Below are positions 58,101-64,000 of a DNA stretch of 64,000 bases, piece after piece. The DNA is from Pseudomonas sp. ERMR1:02 (GTDB lineage: Bacteria > Pseudomonadota > Gammaproteobacteria > Pseudomonadales > Pseudomonadaceae). How positions within the stretch are numbered: position 1 is the stretch's first letter; the number at the start of each line of letters is the position of its first letter. Location of the stretch: contig NZ_NKJI01000001.1 in assembly GCF_002277815.1 (NCBI RefSeq), positions 551,501 through 615,500 of the forward strand, given 5' to 3'. Position numbers and translations under genes: made by a program. The notes under the pieces are model-generated. The model made no database searches. It worked only from the letters and a program-made list of their open reading frames with translations, and was not told the origin of the DNA.

Positions 58101-58592
58101 ATATTTAATGTCAACTCTGATACCGTCCAGGCTAGATGGGCAGGGGGCGCCAATAATGCTGTTGGTTTTATTTATTACGTAACTGGCCAGCGGGAGTACC
58201 GCACTGAAAGTAGAAATGTTGTGCTAGGCGGGTTAGCTCAAAATACGTCATATACATTCAATGTAATAGCCGTAAATGCAACGGGCGGGCGATCTGATCC
58301 CGTAGCTGCAACGTTTAAAACGACTAGTGTGCCGGGTATGCCAGCTACACCGCGCGACTTGACTTTATCCACTCTAGGGCCAAATGCTGCGTACTTCACC
58401 TGGTCGCGGTCCGAGTTTCAAAACGTGAGTTATGTTTATTGTTTGAGCGGGCGGCAGCGGGAGTTAGCTGATCATTTTCATAACTATTGCGATATTAGTG
58501 GGTTGTCAGCAAATACTTATTATGTGTTAGAAGTTTGGGCCGCAGAGGGTACAGTGCTATCCAATCCTACCTCAATTACTTTTAAAATCTGA
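55116..58592 (+). CDS. PI-PLC-like protein with fibronectin III and Ig-like repeats
   Basis: 1158 residues from ATG 55116 (MVDNESLDSDFSDG; GAGGT 8 bp upstream); a GTG at 55083 with AGGAGGT would add 11. Residues about 40-330 form a PI-PLC X-like domain: first catalytic His51 in ALPCSHNAGAD, Asp87/Arg89 in ARVVDLRLVD, second His116 in FEFQHGGWGNRR, Asp146/Glu149 in IIWLDFHEYN. Then two fibronectin III-like domains (about 345-540), a poorly assigned part, a third FnIII (about 630-710), three 92-residue Ig-like repeats (about 715-985) and two FnIII at the end. No signal peptide is visible. AT-rich codon use marks it as acquired. Substrate could be a phosphoinositide or a glycan or other lipid; unproven. 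Confidence 0.75.
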   Translation: MVDNESLDSDFSDGNAIEPTKSAINYSRWMTDSLKDIGHMKLWQLALPCSHNAGADKGAIDFIGEQWTACQDSRFLNQLRAGARVVDLRLVDNSYKKTTGRHSPQTKFYEVFEFQHGGWGNRRLEHLISDIKTFAEANPCEIIWLDFHEYNKGRNFAYNSLERCLKYFASIKSRMLPVIAFEKTLNDIYKDHPGRNIIFSFAHGTRPEWMPAPPPDPEDPEDPYDPRKTQLMWGAIPHRWNFDDYSEKGIQEMIVRTMASPPTTYPWTLSATVYIGGIHGGPKHLGRDHPIRTIPFAEGGRKVNIMQVDFIEREETRVGVVDRCIALNLQIARDKTPPSAPTNFIVRQQRLTDQGAELGYYENTVRFSWDDSSDTLGVRNYQIFQNGAPIFTVGGNQYLVKDLNRLNSLFKVRAIDIAGNISDFSNEVELLQDTVPPTMPTGLKVTKYGYPTVRIEWIKSTDGNGVGVAGYEVRVNGVFKKATTDISLEMNDIPQDLQQLIEVRAKDRNGNYSEWQGILRPALPRLINPQIVFVPLEMDPKLFSALITWDRIPLPQPMGMHLSLQFISGGVVLPTIPQDYSLPPTFKEYATAGEKFEIKASVFLEDTGEHSPQVVVDLDVDLMFPPPVTNFRISSEAEISMVLTWQKSSGANVVNYAISANGNSPFLVPASATSCELSKVDLAEYPIEIWAIDVYGNTSIVESVTATGPKLPTPEICSPAGGSVVFTTKPTISGANGAPGATVSLYKDGTTAVVYGTAVVDPSGKWSTVLDVALAPGRFTIVCHQTLNGQTSGYSSTVTFTVYAVPEITSPAKDSVVLTDKPSVSGVNGAPGATVHLYKDGTTAVVYGTAVVDPSGKWTCVLDVALALGSFTIVCNQTLNGQTSGYSSTVTFAVYSAPEIISPTTDSVVLTDKPTVSGINGSPGATVRLYKDGTTAVIYGTALVDPSGNWSTVLDVALPLGSFTIVCNQTLNGQTSGYSSTVTFTVEQEKPTSLTIFNVNSDTVQARWAGGANNAVGFIYYVTGQREYRTESRNVVLGGLAQNTSYTFNVIAVNATGGRSDPVAATFKTTSVPGMPATPRDLTLSTLGPNAAYFTWSRSEFQNVSYVYCLSGRQRELADHFHNYCDISGLSANTYYVLEVWAAEGTVLSNPTSITFKI
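57256..58083 (+). repeat. Three tandem 276-bp repeats encoding Ig-like domains
   Basis: Equivalent points AATGGTGCGCCCGGTGCAAC at 57321, AACGGTGCGCCCGGTGCAAC at 57597 and AACGGATCGCCCGGTGCAAC at 57873 are exactly 276 bp apart. Encoded blocks share PGATVxLYKDGTT, VDPSGKW and TLNGQTSGYSSTVTF. High DNA identity indicates recent duplication or gene conversion. Confidence 0.9.
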
Positions 58593-58702
58593 GGCGGTGT
58601 CACTACTGTGTCGTGATACTTTTTGGCGCTCAATGTAGATTTGCAGAGGAAAGCGAGTCAAGTTGGAACACTATTTCTTTGATTCAAAAGGGATAGCGAC
58701 AT

Positions 58703-58735
58703 TGAGGCTCGTGCATCATAGATGCACGAGCCTCA
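58703..58735. terminator. Long hairpin between convergent genes
   Basis: Fifteen-base perfect arms TGAGGCTCGTGCATC / GATGCACGAGCCTCA with ATA loop. No T run follows on either strand, so the terminator role is plausible but not certain; it separates the PI-PLC-like gene from gbcA. Confidence 0.6.
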
Positions 58736-58762
58736 GCTTCGATCATCTCGATCTGTTCAAAC

Positions 58763-60058
58763 CTAGCCCTGAACCGGAACTCCTTTGAGGTACGGCGCAG
58801 GCTCGGCACCCAGGTTGTTCAGCAAACGCTCACTGTACCAATCCACAAAGTTCACCACCCCAAACTCATAGGTCTTGGAGTAAGGCCCTGGCTGGTACGC
58901 GGTGGAGTTGATCCCGCGCTGGTTCTCTTCGGCCAGGCGACGATCCTGATCGTTAGTCGCATCCCAGACCTGGCGCATGCGCTCCACGTCGTAGTCCACG
59001 CCTTCGACGGCGTCCTTGTGGACGATCCACTTGGTGGTGACCATGGTTTCCTGGGCGCTGATCGGCCACACGGTGAACACGATGATGTGGTCGCCCATGC
59101 AGTGGTTCCAGGAGTGCGGCAGGTGCAGGATGCGCATCGAGCCCAGGTCCGGGTTTTGGATGCGGCCCATGAGTTTGGCGCAGCCCTGCTTGCCGTCGAT
59201 GGTCATCGACACGGTGCCCTTGAGCAGTGGCATGCGCACGATGCGGTTACGCAGGCCGAAGCTGGCGTGGGCGTAAGGGATCTTCTCGGCTTCCCAGGAA
59301 GCGGCGGAAGCGGCGACGTGGTCCTTGAACGCCTGGTCGGCGCGTGGGTCGGTGACGTCGTCCCACTCCAGCAGGGTTTTCAGCAGTTCCGGGTGCGACG
59401 CGTTGCAGTGGTAGCACTCGCGGTTGTTTTCCAGCACCAGTTTCCAGTTGGCCTTTTCCATCAAGGTGGTGGTGATCGCCACCTTGGTGTTCTCCATGTC
59501 GTACGGTTCCATGTAATGGTTCAGCGTCGACAGGAAGTCATCGATGGCCGGCGGGTTCTCCGCCAGGCTGATGAAGATGTAGCCGCCAGCGGTCTTCACG
59601 TTCACCGGTTTGAGGCCGTACTGCTTCATGTCGAAGTCGTCGCCCATCTCAGTGCCGGCGAACAGCAGGCGACCGTCCAGTTCGTAAGTCCACTGGTGGT
59701 AGTGGCAAACCAGTTTGGCGACCTTGCCCTTGTCGCTGGTGCACAGGCGCGAGCCACGGTGACGACAGACGTTATGGAACGCATGCACCACGCCTTCGGC
59801 GCCACGGATCACGATGATCGGGTTCTTGCCAATCTGCAGTGTCAGGTAGTTGCCCTTGGTCGGGATCTCGCAAGTCATGCCGGCGATCAACCACTCCTTC
59901 TGGAAAATCTCCTGCATGTCGATATCAAACAGGCGCTCGTCAGAGTAAAACGGCTGCGGCAGCGAGAACGTGCGCTCGCGCTCTTGCAGCATCTGGGCGG
60001 TGGCCTTGCGTGCGGGTTCCAGCGGATCGCCCAGGCTCAGGGTAGTAGTGACGTCCAT
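58763..60058 (-). CDS. gbcA: Glycine betaine demethylase oxygenase subunit GbcA
   Basis: Rieske non-heme iron monooxygenase that demethylates glycine betaine to dimethylglycine; 431 residues, start ATG 60058 (MDVTTTLSLGDPLEPARKAT). Rieske ligands CRHRGSRLCTSDKGKVAK (near 97) and CHYHQW, mononuclear iron ligands in NNRECYHCNASHPEL (near 215). Divergent from its reductase gene gbcB. In P. aeruginosa this pair is GbdR-activated. Confidence 0.94.
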   Translation of the reverse strand: MDVTTTLSLGDPLEPARKATAQMLQERERTFSLPQPFYSDERLFDIDMQEIFQKEWLIAGMTCEIPTKGNYLTLQIGKNPIIVIRGAEGVVHAFHNVCRHRGSRLCTSDKGKVAKLVCHYHQWTYELDGRLLFAGTEMGDDFDMKQYGLKPVNVKTAGGYIFISLAENPPAIDDFLSTLNHYMEPYDMENTKVAITTTLMEKANWKLVLENNRECYHCNASHPELLKTLLEWDDVTDPRADQAFKDHVAASAASWEAEKIPYAHASFGLRNRIVRMPLLKGTVSMTIDGKQGCAKLMGRIQNPDLGSMRILHLPHSWNHCMGDHIIVFTVWPISAQETMVTTKWIVHKDAVEGVDYDVERMRQVWDATNDQDRRLAEENQRGINSTAYQPGPYSKTYEFGVVNFVDWYSERLLNNLGAEPAPYLKGVPVQG

Positions 60059-60353
60059 CGTTTAATCCTCAAGGCCATCTGCGTGGCCGGCGAAAGTGGC
60101 TAATCAGGTGTGCTGCTAACGGTTGCTACGCAAGGTGTAAAGATTGTGTCTTGGTATAGAGCGAGTGTGGGGCCGGCGCTGGCCAGAACCTTATCCATGG
60201 GCGACATGGTGCAATCTGTTCCCGACGCGCAAGCCCCGGTAGTTGGGGGCTGGTCGCGATAAGCATGTGAATGTCGCAGATAGGTAAATGGGTGATCTGC
60301 GCTATACGCAGAATCGCCAACATGAAGGCCGACAGTCGGCCGTGGAGATCAGC
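60059..60353. other. Divergent promoter region gbcA / gbcB
   Basis: 295 bp without a credible gene. It holds a GTCGC direct repeat at 60253-60277 (listed separately) and CGACATGGTG at 60203. No definite -35/-10 elements assigned. Confidence 0.45.
60253..60277 (+). promoter_or_regulatory. GTCGC direct repeat, possible GbdR-type site
   Basis: GTCGCGATA (60253) and GTCGCAGATA (60273) with a 20-bp period, about 75 bp upstream of the gbcB start. Similar in core to the 21-bp repeats near choX and caiX. Assignment to GbdR is inference. Confidence 0.35.
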
Positions 60354-61454
60354 ATGTCCAACAGCTTCCTGAACCCGGTAACCACCCAGACCTGGGCCAA
60401 TGGTCGGCACATCGTCCGTTGCGTCAAAGTCATCCAGGAAACCTGGGATGTGCGCACCTTCTGCTTCATGGCCGACCAGCCAATCTTGTTCTTCTTCAAA
60501 CCGGGGCAGTTTGTCACCCTGGAGCTGGAGATCGAAGGCCAGCCGATCATGCGCTCGTATACCATTTCCAGCTCGCCGTCGGTGCCGTACAGCTTCTCGG
60601 TGACCATCAAGCGTGTACCGGGCGGCAAGGTCTCGAACTGGTTGCACGACACCTTGCACGAAGGTCAGGAGCTGGCGGTGCACGGGCCGGTCGGGTTGTT
60701 CAATGCCATGGACTTCACCGCGCCGAAGGTGCTCTACCTCAGCGGCGGCGTCGGTATCACGCCCGTCATGTCGATGGCGCGCTGGTACTACGACACCAAC
60801 GGCAATGTCGACATGGTGTTTATCCACAGCGCCCGTTCGCCCAAGGACATCATTTATCACCGCGAGCTGGAACACATGGCGTCGCGGATCGAAAACTTTA
60901 GCCTGCACCTGATCTGCGAGAAGCATGGTATGGGTGAGCCATGGGCCGGTTATCGCGGTTACCTGAACCACAGAATGCTTGAATTGATGGCGCCGGACTT
61001 CCTTGAGCGCGAAGTGTTCTGCTGCGGCCCGACACCGTATATGAATGCGGTCAAGCGCTTGTTGGAAGCCGCTGGCTTCGACATGTCGCGCTACCACGAA
61101 GAATCCTTCGGCGCGACCCCACCAGAGGCGCGTGCCGACGCCGTTGAACATGCCGAACAAGCGGCCGAGGCCCCGGAAGTGGACGCGGCGGATCTGCATC
61201 AAGTGGAGTTCATCGCGTCTGGCAAGAGCATTCGTGTGGCACCTGGCGAAACCGTGCACGCGGCGGCGGCCAAGGTCGGTTTGCTGATCCCCAAAGCCTG
61301 CGGCATGGGCATCTGCGGCACTTGCAAGGTATTGAAACTGGGCGGCGAAGTCGAGATGGAACACAACGGCGGAATCACCGAGGAAGACGAAGCCGAAGGG
61401 TACATCCTGTCGTGCTGCAGCGTGCCGAAGGGTGATGTGCGGATTGAGTTCTAA
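60354..61454 (+). CDS. gbcB: Glycine betaine demethylase reductase subunit GbcB
   Basis: 366 residues, start ATG 60354 (MSNSFLNPVTTQTWANGRHI) behind GGAGAT; the longer open frame has no better site. FAD domain with FKPGQFVTLELEIEG and MRSYTISSSPS (near 75-95), NAD domain with YLSGGVGITPVMSMARWYYD (near 130), and C-terminal plant-type [2Fe-2S] ferredoxin CGMGICGTCKVLKLGG with the last ligand in ILSCCSVP. Transfers electrons from NADH to GbcA. Confidence 0.94.
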   Translation: MSNSFLNPVTTQTWANGRHIVRCVKVIQETWDVRTFCFMADQPILFFFKPGQFVTLELEIEGQPIMRSYTISSSPSVPYSFSVTIKRVPGGKVSNWLHDTLHEGQELAVHGPVGLFNAMDFTAPKVLYLSGGVGITPVMSMARWYYDTNGNVDMVFIHSARSPKDIIYHRELEHMASRIENFSLHLICEKHGMGEPWAGYRGYLNHRMLELMAPDFLEREVFCCGPTPYMNAVKRLLEAAGFDMSRYHEESFGATPPEARADAVEHAEQAAEAPEVDAADLHQVEFIASGKSIRVAPGETVHAAAAKVGLLIPKACGMGICGTCKVLKLGGEVEMEHNGGITEEDEAEGYILSCCSVPKGDVRIEF

Positions 61455-61465
61455 CCCCGCCAACT

Positions 61466-61574
61466 GATCGTTCCCACGATCTGCGTCACAACGGTGTCCG
61501 GCAACGCACCGGTGGTGAAGCTGGAACGCGGAGCGTCCCTTGAGGCATTCCCACGCGGAGCGTGGGAACGATCG
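61466..61574. repeat. REP pair, type B, 3' of RAYT gene
   Basis: GATCGTTCCCACGATCTGCG arm (slightly decayed) and inverted copy ending CGGAGCGTGGGAACGATC. Confidence 0.87.
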
Positions 61575-61590
61575 CCGTTCACCGCAACCT

Positions 61591-61643
61591 GATCGTTCCC
61601 ATGCTCCGCGTGGGAATGCAGCCCGGGACGCTCTGCGTCCCAG
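61591..61643. repeat. Single REP, type B
   Basis: GATCGTTCCCATGCTCCGCG then GGGACGCTCTGCGTCCCA; one arm only, directly next to the RAYT gene end. Confidence 0.8.
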
Positions 61644-61671
61644 TCGCGCCGCAGTTATCCGGCCATACACG

Positions 61672-62205
61672 TCAGAACCAGCGCTGAATCTCGATCAATC
61701 CGTCCATCCCTGCATAGTCCCTCGCACTGGAATACCGCCAGTGCTCCGGCAATTCCACATACCCACGTTTCACCGGGTTGTTGTGGATGTAGTCAAGTTT
61801 CTGGCGCATCACTGATTCGCTGTAAACCATCTCTGCGTGTGCCCCTTCCTGCCATAGCTGATAAACCCGATCCTGTTTGTGCGCCCGTTTGCTGAAGCGC
61901 AGCCGCTGTAAAGCTTTTTCCGCGCCTTTGCTTTGTAAGTCATTGATGATCTGTCGCGCGGTGAAGGATTTGAACTGGCTCAGGCACTTGCTCAGGTCAG
62001 GCGCCTGGGCAACGAAGTGCAGGTGGTTTTCCAGGATCACGTAGCCATACAGCTGCAGGCCGTGGTGGGTTTGCTGATATCGCCAGCAGTCGAGCAGGTG
62101 GTCGACGATGTAGGGGCGGATGAACAGCGGTAGCCATTCCATGAGGGTGCAGGTGAGGAAGTGGGGTTTGTCAGGTTCGGTGATGGAGTAGCGGCTTCGG
62201 CCCAT
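61672..62205 (-). CDS. REP-associated tyrosine transposase (RAYT)
   Basis: 177-residue Y1-transposase-like protein. HUH motif in LENHLHFVAQAP (near residue 62) and candidate catalytic Tyr in LDYIHNNPVKRGYVELPEHW (near 140); the N-terminal MGRSRYSITEPDKPHFLTCT and the final HWRYSSARDY are standard for RAYTs of Pseudomonas. Start ATG 62205. It is flanked on both sides by type B REPs, the arrangement expected for a RAYT and its cognate REPs. RAYTs are thought to act on REP doublets; no sign that this gene itself moves. Confidence 0.92.
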   Translation of the reverse strand: MGRSRYSITEPDKPHFLTCTLMEWLPLFIRPYIVDHLLDCWRYQQTHHGLQLYGYVILENHLHFVAQAPDLSKCLSQFKSFTARQIINDLQSKGAEKALQRLRFSKRAHKQDRVYQLWQEGAHAEMVYSESVMRQKLDYIHNNPVKRGYVELPEHWRYSSARDYAGMDGLIEIQRWF

Positions 62206-62237
62206 TGGATTCTTCCTTGAATCTTTCGGTGGGGCAG

Positions 62238-62292
62238 GGATGGAACGCGGAGCGTCCCGAGAGGCATTCCCACGCGGAGCGTGGGAACGATC
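62238..62292. repeat. REP, type B, 5' of RAYT gene
   Basis: GGAACGCGGAGCGTCCC hairpin followed by CATTCCCACGCGGAGCGTGG and GAACGATC; about 35 bp from the RAYT start. Confidence 0.85.
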
Positions 62293-62381
62293 AGGTTGCG
62301 GCGGGGAATGCGGACGCGCTAGAGGATGAGTCTGCTGTGGCGGTGGGAAATGTCAGCGCGAAGGCTCAAGTCGCCACCAAT

Positions 62382-62515
62382 GATCGTTCCCACGCTCTGC
62401 GTGGGAATGCAGCCCGTGACGCTCTGCGTCACAGCGGTGTCAGACTTGTCATCAGTGGCGAGGCTGGAACGCGGAGCGTCCCTTGAGGCATTCCCACGCG
62501 GAGCGTGGGAACGAT
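62382..62515. repeat. REP pair, type B, between RAYT and ltaE
   Basis: GATCGTTCCCACGCTCTGCG arm with GTGACGCTCTGCGTCAC hairpin, and inverted copy ending GCGGAGCGTGGGAACGAT. Confidence 0.9.
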
Positions 62516-62528
62516 ATTGCGTGAGATA

Positions 62529-63569
62529 TCAGGCGCTCATTACTTCCCGGATGTCCCGAGCCAGCTCGCGCACGCGCTCTTCTTCGGTATCCCACGAGCA
62601 CATGAAGCGCGCGCCGCCGTTGCCGATGAAGGTGTAGAAGCGCCAACCCTTGGCGGTCAGTGCGGCGATGGCCGGTTCCGACAGTTGCAGGAACACGCCG
62701 TTGGCCTGCACCGGGAACATCAGCTCCACGCCTGGAATGTCACTGACCAGTTCGGCCAGCAGTTGCGCGCAGTGGTTGGCGTGGCGGGCGTATTTGAGCC
62801 AGGCGCCGTTTTCCAGAATTCCCACCCAGGGCGCGGAAAGGAAGCGCATTTTCGACGCCAGCTGCCCGGCCTGTTTGCAGCGGTAGTCGAAGTCTTCAGC
62901 CAGTGTGTGGTTGAAGAACAGAATCGCCTCGCCCACGGCCATGCCATTTTTCGTGCCGCCAAAGCACAGCACATCGACCCCGGCCTTCCAGGTCAGGTCG
63001 GCTGGCGAGCAGCCAAGGTAAGCGCAGGCGTTGGAGAATCGCGCGCCGTCCATGTGCAGGTTCAGGCCCAGTTCTTTGCAAGTCACGCTGATGGCGCGGA
63101 TTTCATCCGGGGTGTAGACGCTGCCGACTTCGGTGGCTTGGGTCAGGGTCACGACTCGGGGTTTCGGGTAGTGGATGTCCTGGCGCTTGAGGGCGATTTC
63201 GCGGATCGATTCCGGTGTCAGCTTGCCGTTTTCGGTGCGAGCGATCAGCAGTTTCGAGCCGTTGGAGAAAAACTCCGGTGCGCCGCATTCGTCGGTTTCG
63301 ACGTGGGCGGTTTCCGAGCAGATCACGCTGTGGTAACTCTGGCACAGCGACGACAGGGCCAACGAGTTGGCGGCGGTGCCGTTGAAGGCGAAGAACACTT
63401 CGCAGTCGGTTTCGAACAATTTGCGGAAATCGTCGGACGCGCGGGCGGTCCACTCGTCGTCGCCGTAAGCGCGCTGGTGGCCATGGTTGGCCTGCTCCAT
63501 GGCAGCCCAGGCTTCAGGGCAAATGCCGGAATAGTTGTCGCTGGCGAATTGTTGGCTCTTATCGGTCAT
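62529..63569 (-). CDS. ltaE: Low-specificity L-threonine aldolase
   Basis: PLP enzyme cleaving L-threonine or allo-threonine to glycine and acetaldehyde; 346 residues, start ATG 63569 (MTDKSQQFASDNYSGICPEA). PLP lysine in LCFGGTKNGMAVGE (near 207), HMDGARFSNACAYLG (near 176) and the N-terminal FAFNGTAANSLALSSLCQSY are typical. It sits with betaine catabolic genes that end in glycine, matching its place near glyA and sox genes in related genomes. Confidence 0.92.
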   Translation of the reverse strand: MTDKSQQFASDNYSGICPEAWAAMEQANHGHQRAYGDDEWTARASDDFRKLFETDCEVFFAFNGTAANSLALSSLCQSYHSVICSETAHVETDECGAPEFFSNGSKLLIARTENGKLTPESIREIALKRQDIHYPKPRVVTLTQATEVGSVYTPDEIRAISVTCKELGLNLHMDGARFSNACAYLGCSPADLTWKAGVDVLCFGGTKNGMAVGEAILFFNHTLAEDFDYRCKQAGQLASKMRFLSAPWVGILENGAWLKYARHANHCAQLLAELVSDIPGVELMFPVQANGVFLQLSEPAIAALTAKGWRFYTFIGNGGARFMCSWDTEEERVRELARDIREVMSA

Positions 63570-63699
63570 GGCCTGCTTCCGTGGTCGAGGCGCCTATGGT
63601 GAAGCGTCTCGTGGTCAATGATGGTGCGCACTTTACCGAAGATCGTCCGGGGAGCGCACGGGATGCACTGTCAGAAAATTACAAGGATGCCGGGCAATT

Positions 63700-64000
63700 A
63701 TGCACATGACTATGCACGTAAAGCAGCGCGACAGTGCACTGGATCTGCTCAAGTGGCTGGCGTTGCTGTGCATGGTGCTCGATCACCTGCGATATGTCGT
63801 TTACTCCGCCGATTGGTTGTATGTGCCGGGGCGTCTGGCGTTCCCGTGGTTTTGCCTGGCAATGGCGGCCAATCTGGCGCGAACGACCACGTTCACGACA
63901 AGCAGACAGTGGCGCTATCTGGGCTGGTTGCTGCTGTTTAGCGCGGTGAGTGAAATTCCCTACCGGATGTTCATTCTCGATCCCAACGTGTTGAACGTTA
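63700..64000 (+). CDS. TraX-family membrane protein (3' end outside window)
   Basis: Open to the window edge from ATG 63700 (MHMTMHVKQRDSALDLLKWL); ATG 63706 and 63712 are alternative starts. About 100 residues visible: LDLLKWLALLCMVLDHLRYV, PGRLAFPWFCLAMAANLART and LGWLLLFSAVSEIPYRMF match the TraX/acyltransferase-like membrane family, first known for acetylation of F-pilin but widespread on chromosomes. Divergent from ltaE. Function here unknown. Confidence 0.75.
   Translation, partial: MHMTMHVKQRDSALDLLKWLALLCMVLDHLRYVVYSADWLYVPGRLAFPWFCLAMAANLARTTTFTTSRQWRYLGWLLLFSAVSEIPYRMFILDPNVLNV

Noticed and set aside
51529..58740. Prophage or integrative element
   Set aside because: No integrase, tRNA attachment site, phage structural or conjugation genes seen; only a short AT-rich accessory segment can be supported.
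61672..62205. RAYT gene as part of an insertion sequence
   Set aside because: It is flanked by REPs and not by terminal repeats with target duplications; RAYTs are domesticated single-copy genes.
63734..63949. Plus-strand open frame overlapping the TraX-like gene
   Set aside because: The frame starting at 63700 encodes recognisable TraX membrane segments; the overlapping frame does not.

Overview
The window is chromosomal DNA from a gammaproteobacterium of the genus Pseudomonas, most likely the P. fluorescens species complex. The basis is the protein content and gene order (epd-pgk-fba; bet-cho-gbd-cdh-dgc-gbc genes for quaternary amines), the GC-rich codon use, and about twenty REP-type intergenic repeats. 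No rRNA, tRNA, CRISPR array, prophage or complete insertion sequence was seen.

Layout. (1) 1-4163: central carbon metabolism (end of epd, pgk, two small lipoproteins, class II fba). (2) 4294-19554: housekeeping and envelope genes: a PL7 alginate lyase, a REC-PAS-GGDEF-EAL protein, a YgjP-like metallopeptidase, an ElaA-type acetyltransferase, a solute-binding protein, a YccS-type membrane protein, a flavoprotein, dbpA, an MdtD-type efflux pump and a TldE/TldD-like pair. (3) 19778-21835: a compact, AT-rich three-gene operon (Fe(II)/2-oxoglutarate dioxygenase, azlC, azlD). (4) 22070-30500: choline uptake and oxidation (betA, betB, betI, betT, choVWX). (5) 31834-35220: sdaA, the regulator gbdR and a small gene. 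(6) 35606-41615: carnitine and gamma-butyrobetaine catabolism (butyrobetaine hydroxylase, cdhB, cdhA, cdhC, caiX, divergent cdhR). (7) 41724-43334: small genes including a toxin-antitoxin pair whose toxin is broken. (8) 43572-51333: dimethylglycine demethylation (dipeptidase, DUF5943 protein, dgcA, dgcB, etfA, etfB). (9) 51529-58740: accessory segment with an acetyltransferase, a retropepsin-like protease, an array of DnaA-box repeats, an unknown 146-residue protein and an 1158-residue PI-PLC-like multidomain protein; its right part is AT-rich. (10) 58763-64000: gbcA/gbcB, a RAYT transposase embedded in its REP repeats, ltaE and the start of a TraX-family gene.

Together, regions 4-6, 8 and 10 form a nearly complete pathway: gamma-butyrobetaine to carnitine to glycine betaine; choline to glycine betaine; glycine betaine to dimethylglycine (GbcAB) to sarcosine (DgcAB with its own ETF). 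Sarcosine oxidase and GlyA are not in the window; SdaA would take the resulting serine to pyruvate.

Six sites in five genes (REC-GGDEF-EAL gene, azlD, betI, betT twice, retropepsin gene) each lack exactly one base in a short homopolymer, and restoring it reopens the expected reading frame. This pattern looks more like systematic sequencing or assembly error than gene decay. The most unusual parts biologically are the DnaA-box repeat array with the neighbouring PI-PLC-like protein, and the hydroxylase-AzlCD operon.
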